A stretch of 57,178 nucleotides of DNA from Saprospiraceae bacterium (GTDB taxonomy: Bacteria > Bacteroidota > Bacteroidia > Chitinophagales > Saprospiraceae): NCBI GenBank assembly GCA_020630495.1, contig JAHDBH010000001.1, forward strand, positions 81,989 to 139,166, written 5' to 3'. Under the pieces are notes generated by a model, which was given only the letters and a program-made list of their open reading frames with translations, was not told the DNA's origin and made no database searches. Shown here piece by piece: positions 45,657 through 54,843 of the stretch. Position 1 is the first letter of the stretch, and each line of letters starts with the position of its first letter. Position numbers and translations under genes: made by a program.

Positions 45657-46339
45657 TAAGCGTCTACCTGAGGAAATATGATGATCTCATCCTTGACCAT
45701 GATATCCTCAGTGATGATGAGAAGCTCCGGCGCGATGGATATGTCTATGAAGAACTGGCGGTCCACTATGTGAAACGGAGATCTTGGCTGAGGCGAGAGC
45801 TTTCAGGTGTAGTTGGCCTTGCGGCAAATGAATTACAATTTGACTACAACAAATACGGAAAGCCTACACTCATGGGATATCCGGACATATTATTTAATCT
45901 GTCGCACTCTAAAAATTATGTCCTGCTAGCTATAGCAAGATCAGATCCATCCTCTGGGAGATTTGAGGAGCGCTCGCGTATTGCGCTTGGCTGCGACATA
46001 GAGTGGATGGACCCAGCTGTAGAGATAATTGAAATGGCAGAGTTGGTATTTTCCACTGTGGAGCGAAGTAGTCTGAAGCAGCTCAGTGATAAAGAGGCCA
46101 GGAAGAATTTCTTTGCGATATGGAGTCGCAAGGAGGCTTTTATCAAGGCACAAGGCTCAGGAATATCCTATGGTCTTGATCGCTTTACAGTAGGTGTAGA
46201 GGACGATGTAAAGATCGATATAAAGGTACCATCGGAAGATTCAGCACGAGATTGGACATTATACAATCTGGATTTATTACCTGATTACAAAGTGGCTATC
46301 TGCTCAGCAGGCGAGATCGGCGAGCTAGTCCTGAGATAA
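45653..46339 (+). CDS. 4'-phosphopantetheinyl transferase (Sfp type)
   Basis: This 228-residue protein transfers phosphopantetheine from CoA to the carrier-domain Ser. Motifs appear in family order: KYGKPTL, FNLSHSKNYVLLAI, LGCDIEWMD (Mg-binding acidic pair) and FFAIWSRKEAFIKAQGSGI (WxxKEA-type). It overlaps the thioesterase gene by ATGA. As the last gene of the plus operon it is the dedicated activator of the four carrier sites in the cluster. It overlaps the end of the convergent glycosyltransferase gene by 15 bases. Confidence 0.95.
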   Translation: MISVYLRKYDDLILDHDILSDDEKLRRDGYVYEELAVHYVKRRSWLRRELSGVVGLAANELQFDYNKYGKPTLMGYPDILFNLSHSKNYVLLAIARSDPSSGRFEERSRIALGCDIEWMDPAVEIIEMAELVFSTVERSSLKQLSDKEARKNFFAIWSRKEAFIKAQGSGISYGLDRFTVGVEDDVKIDIKVPSEDSARDWTLYNLDLLPDYKVAICSAGEIGELVLR

Positions 46340-47638
46340 GGATACTACGGACTGTAGTAGCTCCTCCAGCTGTGAGGTGATTTTTGCTATGCTGTAGGGG
46401 GATTGGTGAAGCAGCTCATTCGTCGTGATAGCATGTGGTGCATCTATTAACTGTGAGAGCCGTGTGATTCTCTCCTTTATCGATATGCTCTCATCGAGAC
46501 TTACTGCGTAGGGAGCTACACGATGTATATCGGCATCATCTGGGCCTATCACGAGTATGGGCTTGGCTGCTGCGATGTACTCGTAGATCTTGGCAGGTAT
46601 GCGACCTTGATAATCGATAGATTTATTGACTACTAGCAGCAGCAGATCAGCGCTTTGCATTTCGCTGATCGCGCTACGCGGCGAAATGGTACCCACGAGC
46701 TCTACTATATCAGTCAAGCCGTAGCTTTCTATGATGCTATGGATTTCCTCGCTTATACGACCGATAAGGCGCACGCGCAGTGTCTCTCGCAGGGTCGGTC
46801 GCTCGGTAAGAATCTCACGGAGCGTCTCCCAAAATACCGTTGCGCTGCGATCAGAAAATAATGTACCGACGTGGCTGATGATAAATTTATCCGATGCTGT
46901 GTTGCTAGGCTCATCCGTAAAGTCTGCTGGGTCAAATCCATTGGTGATGAGAGCAGTGCGCTTGGCACCGAGATCTGCTAGTTGCTGCTGCCATGTCCAG
47001 GAGACGGTCAGTATACAGTCTGCATGCCTGAGTACGCTCCGTTCTAGGCGCATATGCCTGCGCTTTCCCCAGCTAGTAAGTGGTAACACGCCAAAGTTTG
47101 CCCCACCTGACCACGGATCTCTAAAATCCGCAATCCATGGGATATCAGCATGAGCACGCTTGATATGCTCGGCGATGAGGTGACAGCTGTGGGGTGGCCC
47201 GGTACTGATGATGACATCTGCGTCGTGCTCCTCTAGGTAGGCTATGATTGCCTGGATGCAAGGGCGGATCCATGAAGCACGCGCATCAGGTATGACTACA
47301 TTGGCTCGTAGCCAGAGAGATAGTCTCTGGAGGAGGCTCTTTTGTGATTTTTCGCGGTAAAATATTCGATCGATCGAGCCTTCTTTATCTGTATCCTTAT
47401 GACTTCTAGTCAGCTTATCATATAGGTCGCGCCACTCCCATATGGGTACGGGAAGGAGCGTCACACCTTCTATATCTCGAGCAAGGCTCGAGTCCGTACT
47501 GGGATAGGAGGCATCTGCAGGACATACGACAGTGATGTCATAGCGTGACTTATCTAGTTCCTGCACAAATCTCAGCCAGCGCCTCACGCCCACGCTGGAA
47601 GCAGGAGGCCAGTAGTAGCTGATGAGTAGGATCTTCAT
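46325..47638 (-). CDS. GT4-like glycosyltransferase
   Basis: This 437-residue GT-B protein opens with MKILLISYYWPPASSVGVRRW, typical of GT4 enzymes, has a central linker with a FRDPWSGG segment, and has a C-terminal donor-binding half (VGTLFSDRSATVFWE, VELVGTISPRSAISEM, ADLLLLVVN, GRIPAKIYEYIAAAKPIL). The last block is the usual E-x7-E-like phosphate/sugar region of the family. It directly abuts the YfhO-like gene. The pair may act in surface glycan assembly; substrates are unknown. Confidence 0.85.
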   Translation of the reverse strand: MKILLISYYWPPASSVGVRRWLRFVQELDKSRYDITVVCPADASYPSTDSSLARDIEGVTLLPVPIWEWRDLYDKLTRSHKDTDKEGSIDRIFYREKSQKSLLQRLSLWLRANVVIPDARASWIRPCIQAIIAYLEEHDADVIISTGPPHSCHLIAEHIKRAHADIPWIADFRDPWSGGANFGVLPLTSWGKRRHMRLERSVLRHADCILTVSWTWQQQLADLGAKRTALITNGFDPADFTDEPSNTASDKFIISHVGTLFSDRSATVFWETLREILTERPTLRETLRVRLIGRISEEIHSIIESYGLTDIVELVGTISPRSAISEMQSADLLLLVVNKSIDYQGRIPAKIYEYIAAAKPILVIGPDDADIHRVAPYAVSLDESISIKERITRLSQLIDAPHAITTNELLHQSPYSIAKITSQLEELLQSVVSLSQD

Positions 47639-50173
47639 CTATTTCTTGGAAGTATTCTTGCCTTTGGATTTTTTCTTTGTCGATATAGCGCCAGATTTTT
47701 TCTTTTTTGATTTGGCGCTAGTAGCGGAGGCAATAGATTTCTTCTTTTCTAGGGGAGGAGTATTCTTGATAAGCAAGTAAATCAGAAATAGCAATATCAG
47801 TCCACATACGATAGATCCGATCAGACTGATGGTCTCTCCGAGATAGTAGGATCTCGGCCTGAAACTAAATCTGATCGTGTGCGATCCTGCGGGAACTCGC
47901 AGTGCACGCAGTGCATAGTTGACTCTAATATGGTCTACGGGCTGATCATCGATATAAGCCTGCCAGCCTTTATTGGGGCCATAATACATCTCTGAGAAGA
48001 CTGCCAGATTTTCTGTGCGTGAGGTGTACTCATAGCGCAACTCGTCTGGGTCATAGGAGGTAAGTCGCAGGGCGCCGCCCGTATTGGGACTGAGGCCTTC
48101 GAGATATTTTGCAAATTCTGTATGTACGATTGCTGTGCTACTGGGCTCGAAGTTGGATAGGGCGAGAAGTTCGTTTTTATCATTATCCACATACTGGATA
48201 TTATTGACAAACCATGCATTACCCATGGCGCGATTATTCTTTTCTACATATTTCTGACCATTTGTACCAGGTTTTATGATGTACTTAGTATTGAGCATTC
48301 CATATACGCTGGTACGACCTTTATTAAGATGAAAATCAATCAAGTCTTGGAATCTGCGGAGCTTAGCAGCATTGTATCCACCTACAGATTTATGAAAGTA
48401 GCTCGCTTCTGAATTTCGGAAGGACTTTCCTGTCTGATCTATGACTCTGTAGTGCGGATCCTGATCTTGCAAGATCTGATTGTCCACAGGACTAGGCGTG
48501 AATTGACCAGCTTTCTTAGTCGATCCTTTATACATCGAGTAATCCAGATATCGCTGGTTGATACTTACAATGTCAAACAGTAACAGCGCTGCGGCGGCGA
48601 TGATCAGGATGGTCTTATTAATTTTCTCTGCGATGTAAAGCCAGAGTACGGCCAAGATCGCAATCACGAGTCCCAGAGCGCGTAGGAGATCCTGTCGTAA
48701 AAATATCTCGCGCTGCCCTTGTAGTATCTCATAGGGAATGCCCTTATCTGTAAAGCGATTATCATACCTATGAGTCATGTCAAGGATAGATGGTCCAGCG
48801 ACGAGAAATACAGCCAAAAATGCTATGAGGATGCCACCCACGATCATGAGGGGCTTGAGCATCTTCTTTTTATCCTCGCGATCTATCAGGCGCTGAAGGC
48901 CGAGACATGCAATCAAAGGGAAGCAAATAGCGACAGCCAATAGGATACTCCCTGGAGCACGGAATTTATTAAATAGCGGGATGGTATTAAAGAATATTTT
49001 ATTAAATCCGCTCAGATTATCTCCTAGTGCATACAGTGCAGAAAATAATACGCAAATAGCCGCCCATATACGCCAGCGACCAGGCACCGCAAATAATCCA
49101 AAAAGAAATAAGGTAAATGTCACTATCCCGAGATAGGGTGCACCTACGGTAAATGGCTGATTCCCATAGTAGGTGGAGATTTTGGTACGCTTGGGCTGAT
49201 AAGCGCTATTACCTATGGCGCGAGCCATATCAGAATCAAGTCCTATATCTTCCTGCCGGCCGCCACCAGCAAATCGCGGGACGATCACTGCCCCCAAGTC
49301 CCGTAGGTCAAAGGCAAAATAATTAGCAAAAGTCCAGCCTACTCCTTCGGCTTCTTCTGGTTCTACAACGCCGCGCTCTTTACTCACGATTTGCTTACCG
49401 CGGATACTCTCTGGCGTGTAGTCTAGAGTGGTGAGGATGCGTGTCATGCTGCACAGCATGGCTAGGACTCCTGCCGCTAGGCATATACCAGCCACCTTGA
49501 GTAAGTGCTTCCAGTCCTTTTGCTTGACAAAGCCGATCCCTTCTATGATAAAATAAATACCAAAAAACAGAATCATGTAGACAGACATCTGGTAATGATT
49601 CCTATAAAGATTGAGTCCGACGCCTAGTATAGTAAGCAGAGCTCCTAGCGTATACCTGCGCTTGACGAGACTGTGTAGTCCAGCGAGCACGAGAGGAAAG
49701 GTGAAGATCGTGAGCAACTTACTATTATGTCCTGCCCAGTAGATGATCATCAGCTGCGTGGAGAAGCACAGCGCCACGGCTCCCAAGGCACTGAGCCAGC
49801 GATCTATACCGAGTAACACCAGCAATAAATACATAGAAAAGCAACCAAATAAAAATCCACCAATGGGCTTCTTGATAAAGAAGGTGGTGATCTTGGCCAA
49901 GTGCTCAAAAAGATTCTTTTTCTGCAAGCCGCCACTCTGGAAAGTCGGCATGCCGGCGAACATAGAATTGGTCCACAGATTGCGCTTACCATGCTTCTCA
50001 TAGTAGTCCCAAGACTCCTTGGTCACTCGATAGCTATGATCTATGTCAGACTGATTGATCTTCTTGCCGCTGTACTGTGGCAAGAAGACGATGCTCGTAA
50101 AGACGAATATGGCGAGAAGAGGCAAGAGATGGGGCTGGAAGCGCTGAAAAATACTTCTGAGTTGGTCTTTCAT
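47639..50173 (-). CDS. YfhO-like large membrane protein with Lys-rich tail
   Basis: This 844-residue protein has about a dozen N-terminal membrane segments, a soluble region (about 560-770), one further C-terminal membrane segment, and a Lys/Ser-rich tail (last 35-40 residues, runs such as KSKKKKSG and KKKSKGK). The N-terminal FVFTSIVFLPQYSGKKINQSD and the later YTSRTENLAVFSEMYYGPNKGWQAYID are characteristic of Bacteroidota YfhO-type proteins, thought to be GT-C-like enzymes acting on lipid-linked sugars. The basic tail is not a usual part of the family as I know it. It is immediately upstream of a GT4 gene. Confidence 0.85.
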   Translation of the reverse strand: MKDQLRSIFQRFQPHLLPLLAIFVFTSIVFLPQYSGKKINQSDIDHSYRVTKESWDYYEKHGKRNLWTNSMFAGMPTFQSGGLQKKNLFEHLAKITTFFIKKPIGGFLFGCFSMYLLLVLLGIDRWLSALGAVALCFSTQLMIIYWAGHNSKLLTIFTFPLVLAGLHSLVKRRYTLGALLTILGVGLNLYRNHYQMSVYMILFFGIYFIIEGIGFVKQKDWKHLLKVAGICLAAGVLAMLCSMTRILTTLDYTPESIRGKQIVSKERGVVEPEEAEGVGWTFANYFAFDLRDLGAVIVPRFAGGGRQEDIGLDSDMARAIGNSAYQPKRTKISTYYGNQPFTVGAPYLGIVTFTLFLFGLFAVPGRWRIWAAICVLFSALYALGDNLSGFNKIFFNTIPLFNKFRAPGSILLAVAICFPLIACLGLQRLIDREDKKKMLKPLMIVGGILIAFLAVFLVAGPSILDMTHRYDNRFTDKGIPYEILQGQREIFLRQDLLRALGLVIAILAVLWLYIAEKINKTILIIAAAALLLFDIVSINQRYLDYSMYKGSTKKAGQFTPSPVDNQILQDQDPHYRVIDQTGKSFRNSEASYFHKSVGGYNAAKLRRFQDLIDFHLNKGRTSVYGMLNTKYIIKPGTNGQKYVEKNNRAMGNAWFVNNIQYVDNDKNELLALSNFEPSSTAIVHTEFAKYLEGLSPNTGGALRLTSYDPDELRYEYTSRTENLAVFSEMYYGPNKGWQAYIDDQPVDHIRVNYALRALRVPAGSHTIRFSFRPRSYYLGETISLIGSIVCGLILLFLIYLLIKNTPPLEKKKSIASATSAKSKKKKSGAISTKKKSKGKNTSKK

Positions 50174-50400
50174 ATGGTATCAAAATCTACAGGCTTAAAA
50201 GTATACGATCTATCATCTTCTCGCTGACTTATAGAGCGCTTATTCATCGAGATAGATAGGTATAGACGGTATGTGGGAGAGGCTTGGAGGCCTTTCGGCC
50301 AAATGCGTGCTAGCCGTACTCGGATATCCTAGCTCATCGGTCTACGGACAATTGTCGTAGAGAGTAATGCGACGAGGCAAAGTAGTAAGCCCGTCTATCG

Positions 50401-51048
50401 CTACTTCCTACCAAAGTCAGCTGGAATCTCGCCCCAGTTCTTGGTGTCCCACTTGATGATAGGATTGCTGTACGTGTGGGTGTGAAGCCACTTCTCCGCT
50501 CGCTGTATGAGATTAAAAAGCACGGTATTCTGAGAAGTTTGCTTGAGCTGGGTCTTGGCTTTTTTATTGCGGACCCATGCTATGGCTGTGCGTGAATCTG
50601 TGTAGATGGTCACATCCTGCTCGCCTGTCTGATGAAAGTAGGCGAGAGCATGGACGAGGGCGAGGAACTCCCCCACATTATTAGTCGCCATGGTGTAAGG
50701 GCCTTTCTTGAAGAGGACATCGCCATGCTCTATCCATACGCCCTGGTACTCCATATCTCCTGGGTTGCCGCTACACGCTGCATCTACGGAGAGTGCATAC
50801 TGGTCTATCTCTGGGATATCTCGATAGTGGCGACGCGCGCTAGATCCGCCAGTGGCCTTTGCTCCAGCTCCATAGTGCATTTCAGCTCCGTCACGGAAGG
50901 CTTGATCAGCGGCAGGACGAGTGGGAAAGGACTTAAACTTAGCATTGGGATAGCCGCGTGTCTGCTCCTGGCAGTCGGCCCAGTCGGTGTAGACGCCTGG
51001 TACATGTCCTTCCCAGACGACATAAAATTTTTTCTTTTTTGCTGCCAT
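50401..51048 (-). CDS. Ribonuclease H with N-terminal viroplasmin-like (hybrid-binding) domain
   Basis: The ATG at 51048 (MAAKKKKFYVVWEGH) gives 215 residues. The frame stays open upstream to 51174, but those residues look non-coding. Residues 1-50 form the caulimovirus-VI/RNase HI hybrid-binding domain (FYVVWEGHVPGVYTDWADCQ, GYPNAKFKSFPT). An RNase H domain follows, with acidic residues in LSVDAACSGNPG, NNVGEFLALVHAL and IYTDSRTAIAW and a final Asp in IPADFGRK. It should cleave the RNA strand of RNA-DNA hybrids. This two-domain form is common in Bacteroidota. It is divergent from the TatD gene. Confidence 0.92.
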   Translation of the reverse strand: MAAKKKKFYVVWEGHVPGVYTDWADCQEQTRGYPNAKFKSFPTRPAADQAFRDGAEMHYGAGAKATGGSSARRHYRDIPEIDQYALSVDAACSGNPGDMEYQGVWIEHGDVLFKKGPYTMATNNVGEFLALVHALAYFHQTGEQDVTIYTDSRTAIAWVRNKKAKTQLKQTSQNTVLFNLIQRAEKWLHTHTYSNPIIKWDTKNWGEIPADFGRK

Positions 51049-51311
51049 GCTGCTTCTGCTTTCTAGACGTAAATGTCGCAGATTATTAGCGATACAGCTG
51101 GAATGTGATGATGAGGTGGTGATAGATATGTAATATTTTTTATAGGAGAGAATGGTCACATTTTCTTCTAGCACGACATGTGTACAAGTAGATCATGCGT
51201 CACCGCTGCGAAATCCCCTTGGTGCGACGCAGGAGCACGGAGGAGGACACGACGACGGGTGAAGCATAGGGACCCGCAGGGGGACGCCCTCATGCAAGAT
51301 ATCTGCCTGAG

Positions 51312-51319
51312 TATCTTTG
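51312..51319 (+). promoter_or_regulatory. Candidate -7 element (TATCTTTG) directly before the TatD start
   Basis: TATCTTTG fits the TAnnTTTG consensus but ends only four bases before the ATG at 51324. If it is used, the transcript would begin at or next to the start codon, giving a leaderless mRNA. It may also be a chance match. Confidence 0.3.
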
Positions 51320-51323
51320 TCCT

Positions 51324-52124
51324 ATGGAGGCAGGACAGTTGATAGATACGCATGCGCATGTATATGTGGAGGCCTATGGTGAGCGGCGTGCGGAGATGCT
51401 TGATCGGGCGAGAGCTGCTGGTGTGGCACACATCTGTATGCCCAATATCGACCTGGCGTCTGTGCCACAGATGTACGAGGTGGCGGATGCATATGAGTAC
51501 TGTCATCCCATGATGGGGCTGCATCCATGTAGCGTGGCTGAGGATTGGCAGACGGTGCTGGATCAGATGGAGGCGCTACTCGATGAGCGGGAGCATATAG
51601 CGATAGGGGAGACGGGTCTGGATTACCACTGGGATCTCACGTACAAGGCGGAGCAGCAGGCGGCACTGGAGCGACAGATTGCTTGGTCGCGCGAGCTAGA
51701 TTTACCGATCGTGCTTCATACTCGCGAGGCGCTGGACGATACGATTGCCCTCATCCGCAAGCATCAGGACGGGCGGCTCCGAGGCGTATTTCATTGCTTT
51801 GGTGAGAGCAGGAAGCAGCTGGATGAGATCAAGGATCTGGGCTTCTATGTAGGGCTAGGGGGCGTACTTACGTACAAAAAAGTCCTCCTCCGCAACGAGC
51901 TCCGAGAAGATGATCTGGATCACATCGTGCTAGAAACTGATAGTCCCTATCTATCTCCCACACCGCACCGCGGAAAGCAAAATGAGCCATCCTATATGGT
52001 CCATGTGCTGGAAGTGCTTGCTGCTGCGCTGGATATGGATCGCGCGACGGTGGCGGATCGTACGACTCAGAATGCGCTGGATCTGTATGCTGCCTTAGGG
52101 CAAAAAGTGGCTGTACCACGATGA
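51324..52124 (+). CDS. TatD family metal-dependent hydrolase/DNase
   Basis: This 266-residue TIM-barrel protein has the metal-binding motifs of the family: IDTHAHVY near the N-terminus, IGETGLDYHWD, LPIVLHTREA, GVFHCFGES and VLETDSPYLSPTPHRGK. These proteins act as 3'-5' exonucleases or DNA-repair/quality-control nucleases in the cytoplasm. The length is typical. The start must lie before LIDTHAH, so 51324 is the only good choice. Its stop overlaps the next gene start by ATGA. Confidence 0.92.
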   Translation: MEAGQLIDTHAHVYVEAYGERRAEMLDRARAAGVAHICMPNIDLASVPQMYEVADAYEYCHPMMGLHPCSVAEDWQTVLDQMEALLDEREHIAIGETGLDYHWDLTYKAEQQAALERQIAWSRELDLPIVLHTREALDDTIALIRKHQDGRLRGVFHCFGESRKQLDEIKDLGFYVGLGGVLTYKKVLLRNELREDDLDHIVLETDSPYLSPTPHRGKQNEPSYMVHVLEVLAAALDMDRATVADRTTQNALDLYAALGQKVAVPR

Positions 52125-52528
52125 AGATGCCTGCCGAGAATTCTTATCTTTCGCGTCTGAATCAAGACTCTGGGATAAGGATGAAACGAAAATTAATCAT
52201 TTCTGATAGACTGATAGCGAGCATCCTCAGAAGACGACTTAAGTGGGCGCCTGGTGCAGTAGACATAGTACAACATGTGCATGAGGTAGAAGCAAAAGTG
52301 AACCGACATCCCTATGACTTCATCATCACGGATGCTCATGTACAAGGTACGAGATCAGCTGATCATCTGCAGTATCTGAGGGCGCAGTGCCCTACGGCCA
52401 AGATCATTGTGCTAGATCATGATCGAGGCTCGCTCCGTGAGTCTAGTGAGACACTATCGCTTCATAGAGTAGCGCTGCCGATGACGCTAGACCAAATATC
52501 AGATCTCATAAACACGATAGGGCAATGA
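52121..52528 (+). CDS. Receiver-like protein (degenerate response regulator domain)
   Basis: This 135-residue protein has an alternating strand/helix pattern of a CheY-like receiver: KRKLIISDRL, then YDFIITDAHVQGTRSADHLQYL, with Asp in the expected phosphoacceptor position, then AKIIVLDHD and a final LDQISDLINTIG helix. The N-terminal acidic pair is reduced to a single Asp in IISD, and the usual switch Thr/Lys are not obvious, so phosphorylation is uncertain. The ATG at 52121 overlaps the TatD stop (ATGA). An internal ATG at 52181 gives a more typical receiver start. No output domain is present. It is coupled to the next two genes. Confidence 0.6.
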   Translation: MKMPAENSYLSRLNQDSGIRMKRKLIISDRLIASILRRRLKWAPGAVDIVQHVHEVEAKVNRHPYDFIITDAHVQGTRSADHLQYLRAQCPTAKIIVLDHDRGSLRESSETLSLHRVALPMTLDQISDLINTIGQ

Positions 52529-53385
52529 CACTGACTCTACTCAAAGTGCTGATAGGCATAGTATGTGTCTTGATCATCAGTCTGTGGGCACTCATGCTGA
52601 TCGCGCGAGCCCTGAGATATCGCGATGATCGCAGACATGTGGAGATCCGATCGCTGCTCGGTGAGCTACTAGGTAGCATAGCTACGGCAGATGTCAGCAA
52701 TAGACAAGCGCAGGTGCAGGAGCTACGCAGCCTCACAAGTGGTGTCAAAGGGAGGAGATATCTCATCGATCAACTACGTCTGGTACAAGACTACTTCTCT
52801 TTGCCTCACCTGTCCTCTGAGCTACTGGATCGGCTGGGAATAGACAGCGCCCTGGTGGCAAGTCTTCATCAGAAGGGAAATATGCATCGTGCTCGAGCGG
52901 TCGTCAATCTGTATGAGACTGATAGCCTCATACCTGAGGATATGCTGGATAAATATATCGCGCATGATCATATATATCTGAGGAGAGAGTCGCAGATAGC
53001 TCTGATCAAGCAGAGGGGATGGGCGGCACTGCCTCACCTCAGCGCTTCTACTCGCCGGATGACGATGTGGCAGCAAATCAGGATCATAGAAAAACTAACT
53101 ACCTACTTTCCAGTTGCTCAGAAGGATCTGCTACTCGAAGCATGGAATCAGGGTGATGAGAGTCTGCGCATGCTCTGTGCGAGACTAGCTGACTCTTTTG
53201 ATCTGTTGCCAGAGATGCACGGGATGCTGCTGGAGGGGGCCTTTTCTGATGACAAGAGACTGAGTGACCTATGTGTCACTCTGCTGCGAAATCTAGACGG
53301 CAATCTACAGCCAGAGTCGATGCCCATCTCCATCTACTCTGCACATCCCAATTATATCAACATATCCAAGCGACTAGCTCTGTAG
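52525..53385 (+). CDS. Membrane-anchored HEAT-like protein of unknown function
   Basis: This 286-residue protein has one N-terminal membrane segment (about residues 5-28, LKVLIGIVCVLIISLWALML) followed by a mainly helical cytoplasmic region. Recurring Leu-rich helix pairs (YLRRESQIALIKQRGWAALP, SLRMLCARLADSF, RLSDLCVTLLRNL) resemble HEAT/ARM repeats, which usually bind partner proteins. It overlaps the receiver-like gene by ATGA and is 3 bases from the GT2 synthase gene, so it may link a signalling input to the glycan synthase. No enzymatic motif is seen. Confidence 0.65.
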   Translation: MTLTLLKVLIGIVCVLIISLWALMLIARALRYRDDRRHVEIRSLLGELLGSIATADVSNRQAQVQELRSLTSGVKGRRYLIDQLRLVQDYFSLPHLSSELLDRLGIDSALVASLHQKGNMHRARAVVNLYETDSLIPEDMLDKYIAHDHIYLRRESQIALIKQRGWAALPHLSASTRRMTMWQQIRIIEKLTTYFPVAQKDLLLEAWNQGDESLRMLCARLADSFDLLPEMHGMLLEGAFSDDKRLSDLCVTLLRNLDGNLQPESMPISIYSAHPNYINISKRLAL

Positions 53386-53388
53386 GGG

Positions 53389-54822
53389 ATGAAGTGGGCA
53401 GATCAGATCATAGACATCCTATCAGGTCTATTTCTGGGCTATGGAATCCTATTGGCACTTATCTATCTGGTGCTGAGCATACTGGCGACTCTGGCCGTGC
53501 GAGCTCATCAGCGACGCTCCTACTATGTATCAGCAAGTGATGTGCAGGGATCTGCCTATTTGCCTTCTGTATCACTGGTCGCTCCGGCGTATAATGAAGG
53601 TCTGAGCATCGTGACGAATGTGAGGTCATTGCTCGCTCAGCAGTATCCCTCTTACCAGCTGGTCGTAGTCAATGACGGCAGTAGCGATGATACCATGAGT
53701 CAGCTCATTACTGCCTATGATCTGGTGGCTGATGCCTACGTGCGTGACGATAGCGAGCCGAGCATAGAGACTGCTCCAGTGAGGGCGATCTATCGCAGCA
53801 CCAATCCTATGTACACGCATCTCACTGTAATAGATAAGGTAAATGGCGGCCGCGCCGATGCTATCAACTGTGGAATCAATGCTGCAAGTACAACACTCAT
53901 ACTCTGCACAGATGCGGACTGCATCCTGGAGCAAGATGCGGTGCAGCGGATGGTGGTACCATACTTGCTAGCTGGGGATCGCGAGTTGATCGCTTGTGGT
54001 GCTGGTATCGGCATAGCCAATGACGCGATCGTAGAGAAAGGCATACTGCGAGATCTCAGATTTCCCAAAGCATGGATAGCACGAGTGCAGATCGTAGAAT
54101 ACATGAGGTCTTTCTTGCTCGGGCGGATGGCATGGAGTCAGGTCGATGGATTGATGCTCGTCTCTGGAGCTATGGGTCTGTATCCACGCAGTCGACTCAT
54201 GGAAGTAGGTGGACTGGATCGGACGACGGTGGGAGAGGATCTCGAACTCTGTATACGTCTGCGAGCACACATGGAGCGCCTAGGAGTACGCTACGATGTG
54301 GTCTATATCCCTGAGACGCTGTGCTTCACTGAGGCACCGAGTACGCTTAGCGTCTACATGACCCAGCGTGATCGCTGGGCCAGGGGGCTCTGGGAGACGA
54401 TGAGAAAGCATAGATATCTGCTATTCAACTCGAGATATGGACGTATGGGATGGCTGCTATACCCCTACTGGTTAATCTTTGAGCTAGCGGCGCCGATCGT
54501 AGAGGCGCTCGGGCTTGTATTTCTCGTATATCTCACAGCGACTGCTCGTATCAATGTGCCGCATGCCCTATACCTAATGTTACTCGTGTACCTGCTTGGA
54601 TGTCTCTTCTCTACCTATGCAATAGCTTTATATACCTTCAAGTATCAGCGCTATACCAGGTGGTCAGAGGTGCTACGCCTCTTGGCAGTGGCCTATCTGG
54701 AAAGTATGTATTCTCATCCCTTTATGCTCTACGGGGAGATGCGCGGCTATGTCAAGAAAATAGCTGGTGTCAAGTCTCAGTGGGGGAATATGTCGCGCAA
54801 GGGATTTGGCTCTGGCACTTGA
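53389..54822 (+). CDS. GT2 processive glycosyltransferase (PgaC/cellulose-synthase-like)
   Basis: This 477-residue protein has an N-terminal membrane segment and three to four C-terminal ones around a GT2 domain. The catalytic motifs are all visible: VVNDGSSDD, CTDADC (DxD), TVGEDLELCIRL (TED-like base) and TQRDRWARG (QxxRW). Such enzymes polymerise sugars such as N-acetylglucosamine or glucose from nucleotide sugars while exporting the chain. It is the last gene of the TatD-receiver-HEAT run and convergent with the YaiO-like barrel gene, which could provide the outer-membrane part. The polymer identity is not shown. Confidence 0.9.
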   Translation: MKWADQIIDILSGLFLGYGILLALIYLVLSILATLAVRAHQRRSYYVSASDVQGSAYLPSVSLVAPAYNEGLSIVTNVRSLLAQQYPSYQLVVVNDGSSDDTMSQLITAYDLVADAYVRDDSEPSIETAPVRAIYRSTNPMYTHLTVIDKVNGGRADAINCGINAASTTLILCTDADCILEQDAVQRMVVPYLLAGDRELIACGAGIGIANDAIVEKGILRDLRFPKAWIARVQIVEYMRSFLLGRMAWSQVDGLMLVSGAMGLYPRSRLMEVGGLDRTTVGEDLELCIRLRAHMERLGVRYDVVYIPETLCFTEAPSTLSVYMTQRDRWARGLWETMRKHRYLLFNSRYGRMGWLLYPYWLIFELAAPIVEALGLVFLVYLTATARINVPHALYLMLLVYLLGCLFSTYAIALYTFKYQRYTRWSEVLRLLAVAYLESMYSHPFMLYGEMRGYVKKIAGVKSQWGNMSRKGFGSGT

Positions 54823-54843
54823 GCATGTTATGGTAACACTCTC

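Larger units (their letters stand above)
26980..46339. other. NRPS biosynthetic gene cluster with pyrrole-type starter and embedded PP-loop domain
   Basis: Ten genes lie in two divergent operons separated by 172 bases. The minus operon runs ornithine cyclodeaminase, TonB receptor, prolyl-PCP dehydrogenase, prolyl-AMP ligase, carrier protein, NRPS (C-A[PP-loop]-PCP), with gaps of 11 bases at most or overlaps. The plus operon runs HupE/UreJ-like protein, NRPS (C-A-PCP-E), NRPS (C-PCP-TE), PPTase, again nearly gapless. No MbtH-like protein, glutaminase, cysteine desulfurase or dedicated exporter is seen inside. Boundaries are set by convergent unrelated genes on both sides. Confidence 0.85.

Noticed and set aside
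50174-50400. Possible hairpin terminator around 50281-50310
   Set aside because: The GGCC/GGCC pairing is short and mismatched, with no T-run on either strand.
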